From Mesaphorura yosii (Eukaryota > Arthropoda > Collembola > Poduromorpha > Tullbergiidae), in assembly GCA_009869945.1 (NCBI GenBank), contig WIXG01000010.1, forward strand, positions 62,001-126,000: a DNA stretch of 64,000 bases, read 5' to 3'. Positions 1 to 13,900 of the stretch are shown here, piece by piece; positions within the stretch are counted from its first letter, which is position 1, and each line of letters begins with the position of its first letter. The notes under the pieces were generated by a model. The model saw nothing but the letters and a program-made list of their open reading frames with translations, ran no database searches and was not told where the DNA came from. Position numbers and translations under genes: made by a program.

Positions 1-3000
1 CTAATTGTCTCTGGTTATTGTTGTATTCATTCACAATGTGGTCAGTGGCTGCTGCATTTCTCTCCGTGTTTGTGCTCGAGCTGGGGTTGCTGGAACTTGT
101 CAGAAATGAGAAAGGCGAGAAAGATGAACTCGAACTCACTGGCGACGGTGAAGTGGAAAAACTTGCACTTTCACCACTGGCGAAGGGATTCAAGAACCGC
201 GTTGTTGAAGCAGAAGGCGAATTTGTGCTCGTACCCGTGAAAACTGATGCTGCTTTCTCGCTGCTCCCGTCCAATTTCACCATTTTCACGCTTTCGTGCA
301 TGCGAATGTCTCAAATTATGAAAGCGTCTCTTGTTTCATGAGGAGGCTCGTTGATTTATGAGTGGGACGACCACGACTACGACGCACTAAGCTTTCACAA
401 TTTATGCCACTCAAGATTTATAATCTCCTCGTATTTGAAATTATAATCTAATTTTTCAGTTTTGTTGAAGGTTCAGTGTCTCATTTCGCGTAAATTATGG
501 CCAAGGAGCTATTCACTCACTCTACGAAGATTTTGTGGCAAAAAACCGGTGCCGGAATTGGAACAGTTTCACTTAGCCCACTGGCGTAGTTGCATTCGCG
601 ACAAGTAACAGCTAACAACTGTTTATTCTTGGCACGGCGCACGGACAATAATTACAAGTGTACTATTTACTGCTTATTCTTCCAATGTCATTATTTACGT
701 CCCACAACACGCGTGCGTATTTTTAGAACTCGCCTTCGTCCGCGTCTTCGCGTAGTGGACCAAAACGAGTTTGATTTCGTGTCTCAAGTTGAAGGAGAAG
801 GAAACTGAACCTCGTTGCGCTGTGATGAATGATTGTCATTGAGAAGTCCACGATCACGACCACAATGAAACAACCGTAAAATTGATCCCACACTGCTTCG
901 GCCTCAGCTCAGCAGTGCAGTTTTACTATGAACCGGATTCTGATTCTAGACTTGCGCTGCGCTCCTAATAAACTGGCATTGGCAAGCACTTGAATCCGTT
1001 CTTTTCCTGTCTCTTGCCTTGATCGTTGATCGCTTGTTACTGTCCTTTTCGTTGCCAATTCAGAGAATCAAGCCGTTAATCAAGTGTTCGATGACTTTAG
1101 ACCAGCAGACAATGAAACGAAACGCAAACGTCTCTTAACCGCACGCACTCCAGCACGAATATGATAATTTTGACTTGTGGTTGACTTGTCATTGACTTGT
1201 CACTTGGCATGCAGCAAAAAATTGGTCAAAATAGGCTCATTAGTCTCGACACTCAATTCGCTTGATAAAAGAGTTTACTAGGCGAGTAGACCAGGCCACG
1301 AGGCGTACAACATTTTGCCAGCTCGAATGGACGAAGTGAACAGTGAACAGTAGATTGGAAACATGAACTCTTTGAACTTTGCCAGTTGAGACTTGTGCAA
1401 GCTCAAATTGATTTCATCCGCTCAGGCTCACTCGGCTCTGATGAGATATTCGGGTTCGGAGATCTGGTGAGTGCAAATGCGAATTGTGACGACGATGGAA
1501 ATAGAAATTGTATGTAATGAGAATTGATTAACAATTGATTAAGGATTCGTACAGCAAACGGTGAATGGCGAATGTACAACGACAAGACTAAGAATTTATT
1601 GAACTTATCTCACATCGTTGAATTCTTGACTCTCGCACTTACGCGTTTTTACACGAACCGCAATTGCCTGCCCACATTTTTTGCATCCCTGGCAAGTGTT
1701 GGATGACTAGTGACCACGATTATGACTTCATTAAACACGACACTTGCACTACAATACGATTTCTTTTATTTCAATTCTCAATTCGGTTGACAACAACTCT
1801 TTTAATGAAGGGTATTTTCCTCGTAAAGTCATTGTTCTTGTCCTTCTCGTTCTTAGCTGCTCGTGTTTACTCTGGAAAGGAAAACCACAAAGAAATCACA
1901 TCCACGAAAACCGGTGTCTATCACCACGCACCGGACTGACGCTGTGAAACTGCAAAGTGAACCTGCACTGCTCTCGTTTCTGTTTGTATGAGTTTGAAAG
2001 ATAAAACCAGACTGGCCGAGACTGGAAAAGAAACCAGGATCAAAAGTCTTGTGGTCAGAGGAGTTGGAGTTGAGAATTTGAGATGCGAAGTGAAGCGATG
2101 TGAAAATCGAGAAAACTGAAACCCAAACGCCAAACCCAAGCCATTCGTTCTTCCGGAGCGTCGGAATTGAAAGAGGAGTCTAGCTGAGTTTTAGCTTGAA
2201 TGCGTGTGGCCTGGCCAGGGCTAAAAAGAAACGTGTACAGGCGTCTGTGTGCAAATAGGCAAATACAAGCCCATTGGCAACGAGATCGGGAAAAGTCTTA
2301 ATCTTAATTCAGCTGTACCCAAATCTTAATGTTTTGTTTATGTTCGCATTGCAGAATTTCTAAGAAACGATCTCGATATTTGTAAACAGTATGAAGTATG
2401 AATTCTCCAAGCACCTGAAAGCGATTCAGCAGACAAAATCCTGTGACGTAATGTAAATTATGCGAATCGGGCGGATTTTACCCGAAATTGACGAACTTAT
2501 TCCGAACAGATCAAGAATGCGCTTGGGCTTGGCCTCGGATTTGTTATCAGACTCTACGGGTTCTTATCGCTAAAGTCGCAGACATTATGATTGATGCCCT
2601 TCCTATGAGGTGTAGTTGGGTGAAATGCTGATGCTGTGATGTAAAGTATGTAAAGAGCATGTCGTGAGATATGAAATTGGAAGCAGCGAATCACAATCCT
2701 AACCATTATTGAAAGAGTAATCTCACAATTCCACTCGAATCTTACATTATTGACAGAGTACCAAATTCGACTGCGAGACCTGAATACTAATTCAGTGCTC
2801 AGGGGATTTTATTGACTCGAACTCGAATCACACCTAAATCTCACCTACACGTAAGAGCATGTTCTAAATTTTTGAACATACGATGTGTTTACTGTTTACC
2901 TTCGCCAACACCGACAGGAAGTGGGACGAAGATAAGCGACATTGAATATCGAAACGTCTTACGTGCTTTGGCTGGCGACTCTTAAATCTCAATCCTCCGA

Positions 3001-4446
3001 TTTCTTCAGGCAAATCTCCCATAAGCTCAGCAAACCGTGTACAAATTTAACCTGGGACATGATGATTGCTCCATGCATGTGGTGGCGTGGCGTATTTGTG
3101 GAGTGGATCGGAGCCACAGTCACAATAAATGTTTTCGTCTGAACCGTCTGCACTCACTGAGTTTATCCATTTATTACCGACTTCTCTGGCGCTCACAAAT
3201 GAAACTATCTTACTCTGATGATTGGTAATGAGATTCAGGAACAGGACACCACAGAACAAGAACAAATAACAGCATGGCATCACATCACAGAGCATATTAG
3301 ACCTAAATTTGATCTTTGATTTAGGTCAATATTGCTTTATAGTACTTTGCGTAGAGCATTTCATTAGCCATTTGTTGTACGAGGCTGCAGACTTAAAATC
3401 TTTTACTTGCTTTCACTCTATTTCTGGTCATAAAGTCCAGTGTAGAGGATGCGGACGGATGGATGATCAGATGATCTGTGAACTGTGAAGTAATCCTACT
3501 TAAGTGCACCATAAACCCTGCCTGTATTCGCTTGTGCTTGTGCCGTATCTGTTTTAAGACCCCATGTTCAGGATTTTATGAGTTTTCTTGCTGAGTGCGT
3601 TGAATTTCTTTATTAGCACAGAGAACGTTGTGTCGTGGTTGGTTTAACCCCTGAAACTGATACAATGTTGCGAACTGCAGCAGAAATTCATTCGAACTCT
3701 GTTGTGAACGTGAGGACCGCTTTCTTCTTTCCTAATGTCATTCATAAACGAAAGCAATTATATTTTTAATTAGAGGGGCCATCAGCCGGGGAAGAGCGAT
3801 GAAAGCTGAACTATTTTTGCATGGCAGTAAATGTCAAGAGATAAAAACAATAACAGCGACATAAAATGGGAGCCAAACGCATGCGGGACGGGAAGATAAA
3901 TTTGCTCGTAAATCTGAGAGCTTTCTTCATCTCTTCGTGTGCGAGTACCCGGCCAGGCTGTCTTAATCATCTCGATATTAATCTGTTAACCTAATTCCCA
4001 GCCTGGCTGCTCTCAATTGTATTCCGACCCAAAGACTAAAGGCATTAATAGCATTTCCTTTCAGCTGCAAGTTCCAAGATTCAAATCAATTCCACTTCGG
4101 CAAAAGAGAGTTTTTGGTACCTTTGCCTACAAATTGATAAAGAAATTCTCGCCAGAAATTTCAAATGTCGCCTCACCAGGTTGCACTCGGTTGCTTTGTT
4201 TGCAATGACTTCCGCAATTGTCGGTGTGTCGTGTGCAAAGTGTGTTAATATATTTAGTGTCAGACAAGTGCCGGGATCACAACCAAATTTTTCTGAACAG
4301 TGATAAGTTTTATTTCAACGAAGCACAGAATCCAAAATTATCATGCAGTTGTAGAATTTTCATTGACTGCCTGTCGTATAAATTCTCTTCTTTTTAACTT
4401 GACTCAGTATTCCGGGGTTCACTTGCTGATGCTGAATAATGCGACA
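1..4446. other. Gene-poor stretch, no supported gene
   Basis: I see no exon here with recognisable protein similarity. Open frames are short and lack splice-consistent continuations. The longest, at 18-341 on the plus strand, begins with a hydrophobic stretch but has no homology I recognise. The only internal structure noted is a short 12-bp-period repeat at about 1168-1207. The last 200 bases before 4446 probably carry the 3' UTR of the minus-strand CREB3-type gene. Confidence 0.5.
1168..1207. repeat. Short tandem repeat of TTGACTTGT, 12-bp period
   Basis: The nonamer TTGACTTGT occurs three times at 12-bp spacing, with variable three-base spacers. A half copy (CACTTGG) follows. It is a minisatellite-like cluster; no function can be assigned from sequence. 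Confidence 0.6.
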
Positions 4447-7159
4447 TCACTCAACATCGATGTCATCAAGGAACTGGAATGTAGCCGCTTTCTCTTTGAC
4501 CCCGAACTCCCCGTTCATCTTCTCCCCGCCCATTGGCGCGATGAACTTGCCACCGCCGACTCCAGCCCCGTTGTAGCCATTGTTAATGGCTTGGTTCTGG
4601 GCGAAAGAGAACCGCGGGATCTTCACAAGCGGCTCGTCTTCGTCCCATTCCTGAAGTTGTTTGATTGCTGGCACAGAGCTCATTGGCTGAGCCTGGGTGG
4701 TCATTGTTCGCGAGCGCATTCCTGGAATTTAAACAGTGATACTTAAGTATTGTTCCAGAAGTGTTACCGTTGGGCAAGCACTATGGAAATTCCCACTCAC
4801 CCGCTAACGAGCCATTCCCCATGCCAAATCCAAATCGATTGGACACTCCTTGTCCCAAACTGGCAAGAGCTTGACTTGCACCCTTGCCCCCGTTGTTGCC
4901 GTTCATGGTGCCCGGCAAAACGACCAACGCCAGAGAAAGAATGAGAACAAGCAGTGTAGTCGCTGTTGGGACAACGTGATTTGGAGCCTGTTCATTTGTG
5001 GTTCTGCACAAAATAGAATTCCACAGTTAGCAAGATAGTTGACAGAATTCACCGGTTGAACTCAATGCGTCTTAACTTCGAGCTTACCTTCCATTTGCTG
5101 CCGATCTTGCTGCAGCCTGCAAAGCCTGTTGCAATCTTTTGACTTGTGCGCTTAACTTCCCGTTGGCAGACTCCAAGATTCGAACTCTCTTTACCAGACC
5201 AGCCTTCTCCTCCTCGATTTCAGTCACTCGAGCTTGAAGCTTGTCCAAGTATTCCTTCTTCCTCTTCCTCGAGTCTTGGGCCGAAATTTTGTTTCTGATT
5301 TTACGTCTGATACGTTTCAATTCCCGCTCCTCGTATTTCGTCAACTAAACAAAAAGATAGCAAAAACAATTAACCACTTAAGCTTTTAATGCATTAATTC
5401 GTCCATTTTTCCAACTTGATACAGCGTAACTCATGCACAGTGTAACAAAGAACAAAGCAATGCAAGCAATGAACTTTTGCTCTTTGTTCGCTTTCAGTAT
5501 TATGAAGCACGACTTGTTTTGCTTGTTAAGTTATGAGAACGAGAGCGCAGACAGACGAACTTCGTTTTTCATTTTCATTCGGTGTTCGTTTCAGTGCCGA
5601 ACAGACTACCAATACCAATACGATCCTCAGTTTAAAGAAAGCCAATTATCAGTTTACAAAATTTTTCAGTCGTTAAACTTTAGTAATGTGCCATTATTTA
5701 GTATATATAAAATATGGCTAAGCGTAAGAGTCCATTTTTGATCGAGGATGGAAACGACACGGATTCGTCGGAAGAGGCAAAGAAAGAAACAGGGTTTAAA
5801 GAAAAGGAGGTAAAACTCGAGTTTTCAGGGTATTTTAATTGCAGCAATTATCATACAATGAACTGAATTTATGTTTCAGAAATACTTGAAAAACAAGCCC
5901 TACAGATGCAGAAAACTGAAGGACGGAAGACAATGCACTCCCATTTCGCGACTCAGAGTAACCTCAATAAACATACGAAACGGGTAAGTTATTCATAAGA
6001 ATTCGTATCAACACAATGATTGATCCCGGCAATTTCGTGCATCTCTAACTATTTTTAGGTGCACGAAAATGATGGGGTCGAATGCCCATGGCCAGGCAAG
6101 TTTTCTTGTTAATTAGCTTACTGGATAGTGTGAAGGAAGAGTGATCCCTTCTTTTGTCAAGAGACGCTTCTCTTCCTCAGAAAGCTTCAACGGAGCAGAT
6201 GTGTTTGTGTATGAATCAGTTGAAGATGAAGAATCCATCGCAGCATCTTGTTGTTGCTCTAAGTAGGAATGAGTTGGTGGAGAATCTTCACCGCGTTGAA
6301 TTAATTGAATCGTCTGTTAAAGTATGGAACAATAGTTTAGATTTTATGATCCAAGTATGCAAACACGTCAACCTGGCTGGAATAAAGCAATACCTTGCAA
6401 CCAGCTGGCAAAATTCCGACAACCTGAACCACCTTGATGTTGTCAAAAGTAGCACCGGATTCTCCTGAGACGGATGACCCACGGCTTGAACTATTTGGCG
6501 ACAGTACGTATTCCTCCTCGAGCTCTTCGTACTCGTCCGTGGCGGTGGGAGTGCAGTCGCCTCCGGAAAAAGGCGGGCTCACATCTTCATCAGCAATAAG
6601 TTGGTCCGAAGAGGAGTTTGTGGAGTTGTCATCCGAATTGTCATTGTCATTCATTATTAAGTGATCTTGAATGAAAGTGTCCGGAGATGATGTCCCATAT
6701 CTGATGGACTCCAAGAAGTTGTCATTATTATCGTCCAAGTACCACGACTCCGAAGGGTCCTACGAATAAAAGCAAGAAATTGTATGCACATTACAAAGTC
6801 AGCCATTTTGTTTCAACACAGTAGATCGCGGCATGGGACGATGTAGCTACTGCGCATTTATTGTGGAACCATAAACCTGATAAGCCCAACAAGTTACTAG
6901 TTTCGTTAAATCATTGCGTAACTTCGTTGTTATCAAACAAGGCCGTTGAAAGTTGAATCTCACGCACGTGTTATGAAGTACACGTACCGTCACGTACGCA
7001 TTGTAAAGGATTTCGTAATGGCGACTGGCACTACTTAATTCTTTATAATAAACTTACGGTTTCCAGTCCGAAGTTGAATGCCTCTTCATCTTTCAGCATT
7101 GCTGAAGCTGATTTTGCATTGTTGAGAAAGATGTCCAATGATTGGTAATTAGAAGTCAT
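4447..7159 (-). CDS. CREB3-like: CREB3-family membrane-bound bZIP transcription factor
   Basis: CREB3-family factors sit in the ER membrane; regulated proteolysis in the Golgi frees the N-terminal bZIP part, which enters the nucleus and activates secretory-pathway and stress genes. Five exons join in phase: 7159-7058, 6759-6394, 5344-5088, 5003-4801, 4721-4447, giving 400 residues. Residues 1-156 are acidic and Ser/Asp/Asn rich, as expected for an activation domain. The basic region near 157-185 has the family core [18 protein letters not shown], followed by a leucine zipper to about 235. A transmembrane helix follows at about 257-273 ([17 protein letters not shown]). The luminal tail of about 127 residues has no clear RxxL site-1 protease motif, which is unusual. 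The order bZIP then single membrane segment separates it from ordinary CREB/ATF. Whether it is the CREB3 or CrebA/CREB3L1-2 branch cannot be decided by eye. The start is the first ATG of the most upstream in-frame exon and could lie further 5'. Confidence 0.9.
5714..6266 (+). pseudogene. Nested C2H2 zinc-finger gene with a frame break
   Basis: This lies entirely inside intron 2 of the CREB3-type gene, on the opposite strand. Exon 1 (5714-5809) encodes a charged N-terminus starting [13 protein letters not shown]. Exon 2 (5880-5983) begins [19 protein letters not shown], the first half of a C2H2 finger. The second half, [16 protein letters not shown], reads in a different frame across exon 2 into exon 3 (from 6059), so one base appears to be missing near 5938-5945. 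Exon 3 continues [13 protein letters not shown], the start of a second, TFIIIA-like finger. A possible last exon (about 6160-6266) reads [19 protein letters not shown] and ends at TAG; joining it needs either a GC donor (AG|GCAAGT near 6097) or a weak GT donor. In the uncorrected frame, translation would stop at 6115 without any complete finger. It is either a decayed gene or a one-base sequencing error in a live one. The Cys spacing (C-x8-C) is longer than usual. A TATATATAA stretch sits just upstream of the ATG. Confidence 0.45.
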
Positions 7160-10100
7160 GTTGCAGTTCTTCCTGTTAAGGAAAGACGGTAAACAGATTA
7201 ATGGTAATGAAATTAGAAGAGAACGATGGTGCAGTTACACAGTGACCGTCGTGGCGATATCAAAAACACCCAAATGTTCCTACAAGCGCACATCGGGCAA
7301 CAGGCCGAGTTTATTGAGTCATACGTCAATTGCAGATTCGTCACTCCCAACCCGGCTATTGTTCTTAATGCAATTTCTTACCTTTAGCCTTGCTGATTAT
7401 GTTACTGAGACCAATAATTCACTAGTTGAAGACGGGTGGAGTTCTTGACCCAAAATTGGCTACCCAGACCTCAATATGGTCACCAATCTGGATTTTGGGA
7501 CGAGAGGAAAGAGACAGCAGAAATTATCTGTCTGTCTGCTATTCCAGATGTTTTGATTTGTGGTGTGGTTCTTTAAAACTGCAAGCAGGCAGCATGCCTA
7601 CACGTACATAGAAAGGCCAACAATATGATAACGATGAATTTGGTAGTGTATGAAGGGATGATGGGAATGAGGTAGCCTGGCGAGTAACGAGTAACAGAGC
7701 ACCAACCCATCGCTTCAGCCAAGACATCTATCGTGAGCTCAGCTGTGGTTTTCGCTACGCTCACCACGAGTAATCATTTAATTGAGCCGTTTAAACTTAG
7801 AGGAGGCGCATACCACCACTTGTGTTCCTAAACAAGTTGATAAATTCATCAATTTTGTGTGGTATTTCGCATTCACATGGGGCCGCAGGAGTCTCAATTT
7901 GGCGTGAGGCGTCGATCGTCGATGAGTTCTGGGGAAGTTGAGACTAATCGACGAATTCGGAGTTGAGTTGAAGAACTTGGATTAGAAATTAGTACCTCTT
8001 GCATTTGACGGATATCATTAAGAATTTTCTAAGTAAATTAACAAAGGCGCCACATCATCTCGTTATGTCATCCGTAGACTGGTCGAAGTGATTCGCTTCG
8101 AGGTTTATTAGATAAGAAAAGGCTAAAATACTAAATTCCTGATGCAAATCGCTCAGGTATGAGTAGACTAGGGTGGCAATTGCAATTGGTTGGAGTTAGA
8201 TGGGTGATAGGCATCTCCAAACTACGCGTGTATGCGTGCGCATTCGTTTCAAAATTCGTCCTTGCCCTTGAACATAAAATCCAGGTGCGTTGCTCAGAAT
8301 TGTTGCATTAACGCATTTTATTCTATGCATGATTGCAACAATTCTCCTCCCGAGTCCCAAACTTGCAACGCCATAAATTATTCAGCGCATAGAAGGACTA
8401 GAAACTAAATCAGCCAGCCTCGTGGCATTCTTCGTAACAAACATGCATGGCTAGGCTTATTCGTCCATACACGGCGAATAGCACGAGGAAACTTTGTGAA
8501 ATGATTTTTTTTGTTTTATGAAGAAATCGAAATTTCGAAAGCAGCGTTGAGGTTCCAAGACTGACTTTGATTGTGGTCTGAATTCTAAATCAAAGTACTT
8601 CAATTTTATCCCATTTCACACCTCAAATCGGATCTGAGTTGTCAACTCTCAAGACGTACGCAATTCGTTGACGGACGGACTTGAATAATTCATTAATTCC
8701 ATGCAAATCTCAGCATTTATAAATAATTTCGTGGGTACTCGCCTCAGCCCTACGTGGTTCATCCGTTTTGCAGTTCGTTAAAATTCATTCGACTCATTCA
8801 AAACAGCGAACGTTCGGATGTGACCTTTGACCTTTGGACTACATTTGTGAATAAATATTAGTATTACAATTGCAATGGATGCGTGAATTCACAATTCCAC
8901 AATCCATTAACGAGGACGCATGGGGCACAAAGTGTTTACGTATGGCCTGAAAGAGCCGAGAGCGGTTTCCAGTTCCCAGAATTCCCAATGCTTGTTGCTC
9001 GTCCTTTGTGAATTGGAATTGGGTGGGTTGCGTGCTGCGTTGCTTTCCTCCAGGCAGTTTGTGGCCTTTAATTAATGCAAAATGGAACATTTGCTATTTT
9101 AGACTGAAAGACGATTCCTCCACTCTGGTTATTACGTATTTTGATTAGCATAATGAAGTACGCGCACTCCTACATAATCACTTTAATGCCGAACCGCATT
9201 TTGCACAGCGTCACAGGAGGAATTCAATAATTTCTCCCGCAACCTACATAATTCTTAGAATTCTCGCCCTCTTAATTAGTTGGATTTGATTTTATGTTTG
9301 AGCGCCTGCAAAATACACAGCCACAAAATAACATCAACATTTAATAGTAAGAGATCATTCCGTCCTAATCTGCAATCCAAAACAAGACTGACCTTTACAG
9401 GAAGGCCAGCATTGATAAGAACGTCATTTTTTCCGTAAGGATTTTGAGAATTTCTATATACAACTTGATGAACATGAGTCGCAGATAATCGTACAGTGTG
9501 CGAAATCTCATTTGTGAGGGCGTAAGATTTTACGCATTTTCGGGAAGTGACAAGTGTGAACTTTGACGAAGGTTATCAAGTTATGGTTATGGCATTTTGC
9601 AGACTTGGGCTTGAGAACTTGACTTGACCGACTGAGTTACCGTCAGTCTGTTGTCGCTCGCCAATCGCCAAATCTCTGTTGGTAAACAAATGTAAAGTAT
9701 CCCCTTGAAATCGTAACTGTACATGTGCACATCGACACAGTCACGCAATTCGAGTTTGGATCCTGAATCATTCGCAATACCGCAATTATACGTAGTCGTG
9801 GGCCCTGAAACTCATTTCCTGTCGTCTTTTACCGTCTGAGGCCACCAACGCAGACGAACTGACAAAAAGTTAAGGTAGGAGAGCACTGTAGAACGGTCAA
9901 GGAGTTCAAGATAATAAGGAACACGTGCGTGGGGTAGTCAACGTACCCGTAAGTCATTAATTTTGACATCATTCATTGCCGCACATTCGTGCGAGTCAAT
10001 TATTCCTCGATTGTGTCACCGTTTCTCGAATCCCAGAGGTGTAGCACAATAAATTGTTATGTTGTGCAGTTATTAAAGTGACCTTTGGGTAAATTATGGC

Positions 10101-10768
10101 ATTGGCATGTGCCGCTTAAATGTATGAAGGTTAGGAAGTAGCACAGGTAAACAGGAACAGCAGGCAACGGTCAGAACTAAAGGAGTTCAGAGTCTTGGGC
10201 CTGGGCTGCAATTTGTCATTGAATGTATTTGTCTCTTTTTCGCCTCGAGTCGCGGTGGATCTTCTGCGTTAGTATTATTTTGAGTTCCTTACAAGTGACC
10301 CCGATATTTCATTTTCGCAACATTATTAAGGACGCTCGAGCTCAGAACTGCGAACAGTTGTCAATTATGTAACCATTAAATATTCTTACATTGTCCACCG
10401 TCTTCCTTCTGGTCTACAATGCACTCTGACTTTTTTGAACGCAAGAGGGACATGTGCAAAATGCGAGGTAGCGTATTCCTGGAGAGAATCCAGCATAAAA
10501 ATAGTACACCTCCAGCAGCTGTTCATATTTCATTTGTTCAGACCATTATAGTGGCTGCTATATAGCTGATGCCGAGGCACCTGGAGCGATGTGTGGCTAG
10601 ACATGCATCTTAAAAGCATATATCAAGATGTAAGTTGATCTTGCCCTACAACCAACTGCTAAAAGTTCTTGGGTAACAATTTGCATTCTAATAAGAATCT
10701 GGCGTGGTCAAAACTATAAGTCATATTCTATATGCTTTGGATTCTTTAATTCGTACATCATTTAATTT

Positions 10769-10937
10769 GATGATCCATGTGGCCGTAAATATTACGTGCT
10801 TCCAGGAATTCGGTGTGCATACTCGTTCCATGATTCATAGCTGAACTATTTATGGTGAATTGCCTATAACATCGCATTAAAGATGATCCATATGGCTGTA
10901 AATATTTACGTATTGTTTATGGTGAATTTGCTATAAG
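10769..10937. repeat. Imperfect direct duplication with internal deletion
   Basis: The first copy (10769-10870) begins GATGATCCATGTGGCCGTAA and ends TTTATGGTGAATTGCCTATA. The second copy (10882-10937) begins GATGATCCATATGGCTGTAA and ends TTTATGGTGAATTTGCTATA, lacking about 45 bases from the middle. Both edges match well, so this is one duplicated unit, possibly a remnant of a small non-autonomous element. No terminal inverted repeats were recognised. Confidence 0.6.
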
Positions 10938-13900
10938 TACTGCTATAAAATTTTCCCAATTATGAGGCCTACCATTAGCGAAGAAGCGCTGCTTTCCAGC
11001 CAGGTGTTAAGCACTCTTTCAGTAGATCCAATAACAAAAGAATCGGATGACTCAGGAAAACAAACTCTAAACTCTGCCCAGACGAATGAATCCGCCTGCA
11101 CAAACAAAATTGGCGTGGTCTGGAATTGTGGCGTGGAATTGATGACTCCCGCTGATTGTGCAGCGAGGTTTGCGTATTTATTCCATAAATCTAATCTGTT
11201 AAAGTGGCAGAAACAGAAAACGACGCGACAAAATAAAACGCACTCATAACCAGACCATCAGCGCCGTAGCCAGCCATCAGTTTTAATTAACGGTTCCACC
11301 AAAAAGGACAACCCGGCAATGAGTATTTGACAGTATTAATTACAAAAACTTGTTTTCGGACTTTGTATGTAAATCAGCAAATGCTTCGACTCAAATGAAA
11401 GCAAAAGTGAACTTTAGTTTTTGGCATCTGTTGTGGTTCTGACTAAACATGTGGTCGCTCGCAGGTTGACAAAGCACAAGCCCTACCTGACTGGTCCGTG
11501 ATCTGCACCTGAGCGATTGCTTTGCAGATGTTGACTGGCTGAGTCAGACGGGCTAATACTCTTTATTGACCCAGATACTAGTCTCCTTTTAATTCCTGAT
11601 TAATTAATCATCTGCCTGCACTTTAGACCAGACCAGACCAGGAGGGCAAGCCAAAACGCAAAAATGGCAAAAGGACTATGGTCACACAAGCGCGAGATGA
11701 AAGTGAAAACGAAGGCGGAAGGATAATGACTCTTACCCCGGCAGGGTAGCATTTCAGAGCCCGTGGTTCAATTACCTGACCACTTTCGGATTCAGGCGCA
11801 GCGCAGCCAGGCTGTCTGATCTGCCAAAATTGAGCATTTGAAAACTGAGTGGTTCTCATTAAAACGCCGACTTCAGTGCGCAGATGTGCGGAAATCAGCA
11901 ATTATACATCAACATCTGCGAATTTTCGAATGTGATAGCATTGAACTTTCGTGTAAATAAACACGACCCATGATTCAGGATTAGGATCATGCGTCCAGTT
12001 GAAGATCAACATAACGCAGGCAAAATGACAAGGTGACTACCTCGGAAATCGCAATGCGCATATTTTTTCAGCTGAGTACAAAAATATTTTTCCGAATAAT
12101 TCGCGGACATGTGCAGATAGTGTTCGTGAGAAATTTCTGAAACACAAAGTTGCGACATGTGAATAATTTGCAGCTGCGCATGCATTCTTTAAAATCTACG
12201 AAAACATATCGTCTGATTTAATCTGAGCTGATCTCACTCAAATGCAGTCTCAGCCTGAGTCATAAACCTGCCAAGATCTTGCACCCGATCCGGAGATCAA
12301 AATTCAGCCTTCAACCGGCTGCGCATGCCCTCAAGAAAGGCAAGGATTAGCTGAAAGCAAAAGTGAATGACTCCGACCAAGTGAGAAATACAAATACACT
12401 CGATCCGAATTGCAATGCAAATTTGATTGTAATCTCAACCAAGTTTTCTTGACAGATTACATTTTATCAACCATGCAGCATTCTTACACACGATGCTGTT
12501 AGGCATCGTGCGGTATTATTGCGGTATTTGTACACACTTTCGACGTCCCGACCTGCAGAACGGCTTTTCGAATGAATTATGCTATTGCTGTGCATGTGTC
12601 TGTCCTCTCATCTTGAGTTCAGTCAACCACAGTACAGCAGCAGCGCAGTGCGATTCACAATTATTTACTTGTTATCCACTTGTTCATGTCACCGTACTTG
12701 GTGAAATGGCGAAATAAGTCTCTTTCTTCGACAAAATTCAACTGCCTTCACATTGCAGTTTAATTTTCAACCCAGGATTGCCAGGATTCAGTTTCTTAAT
12801 TCTTGCTTGTGCTGTGCAATATTCTGTATAAAATGGCGATTGGCGAGACAAAATTCAATAAAATTTTGATCATTTTCCTCGTCCCTTGTTAGAGTGTCTT
12901 CTACTTCCGCCTTTTCGTCGGAAACTTCGACAAATTGACCTTAATGGTAATGGCCTTGATGCTTGCTTCGTAATCTACTTGACAAATTCCGCAACAAGTT
13001 GCAGTGCAGCCCAAATGAGGGCAAGAGTTTACACGACGGCATAAAAATAATCATCCATCATGAATGAGTCTCTTGAGTGTTTGCAGTTTGTAGTACTTTG
13101 GGCTCAATTCCCCGGCCTTATTCAACATCGTGCACAGTTCGGGTTTTTGAAGCGGACAAAATTTTTCCGACCTCTCCATTAGTAAATTTTTTTATAAATT
13201 GCAATTCAACTATCAACTGAAACTTCCAGGACATGGCAGTGGCGATTATTATTCATTTCCCTGGACTACCTTGCATGCAATGCAATCTATTTTTACCTGA
13301 ATCCATTCATTTCGAGACAGACTTCAGAAGAATTGTAGAACAGCTGTTCCTGCTTTCATTCTAGTTTTGCTAATGCACATTGCGTTGGCTGAACAAAAAA
13401 TGATATCTTATCCACAATGGCAATTCGCAGACGCGCGATTATGATATTCCATATTTCATTTCACCAGAATTCAATAAAGCCGGGATTGTGTGGAATTGAT
13501 GACGCCTTCAGATGAATTTCATTCTTCAAGTGTAGAATTGCGCGCATCAAATTCTTAATTCATTTATTATTTACGCTCCGAGTACGTTTAATGGCTTAAC
13601 AAGAATCCAAACAGGGTGAGTTGGGTACACGTAATGAATTCTGAATATGCTACAATTCCTGAGTGCGCGTGTGCACGCTTAACGATAACTTCATTTCATA
13701 ATCTCATTGGCACAGAATTTGTTTCTGGTATTTATTCATTTTAATTGACTCGTCGTATCAGTTCAAGGGAATGTATGTCAAAGTCAATGCCGATGAGGCA
13801 GTGAGGCAATCTGCCTTCAATCTGCTCACAACCTTACATGCTCAACAAGATACAAATTTAACTTCCGTGTTTACATTGCGTTTGCTTAGTTGGTTGACGA

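Noticed and set aside
18-341. Plus-strand open frame with hydrophobic start
   Set aside because: No recognisable similarity, no supporting splice or promoter context, and it is near the length expected by chance in this composition.
6337-6468. Plus-strand frame over CREB3 exon 2
   Set aside because: It is antisense to a well-supported acidic coding exon; the real coding signal is on the minus strand.
10962-11249. 95-residue plus-strand frame
   Set aside because: Composition looks random, with no family motif and no splice continuation.
11760-11780. tRNA B-box-like sequence (GGTTCAATTACC)
   Set aside because: No matching A box or cloverleaf arms could be drawn around it.
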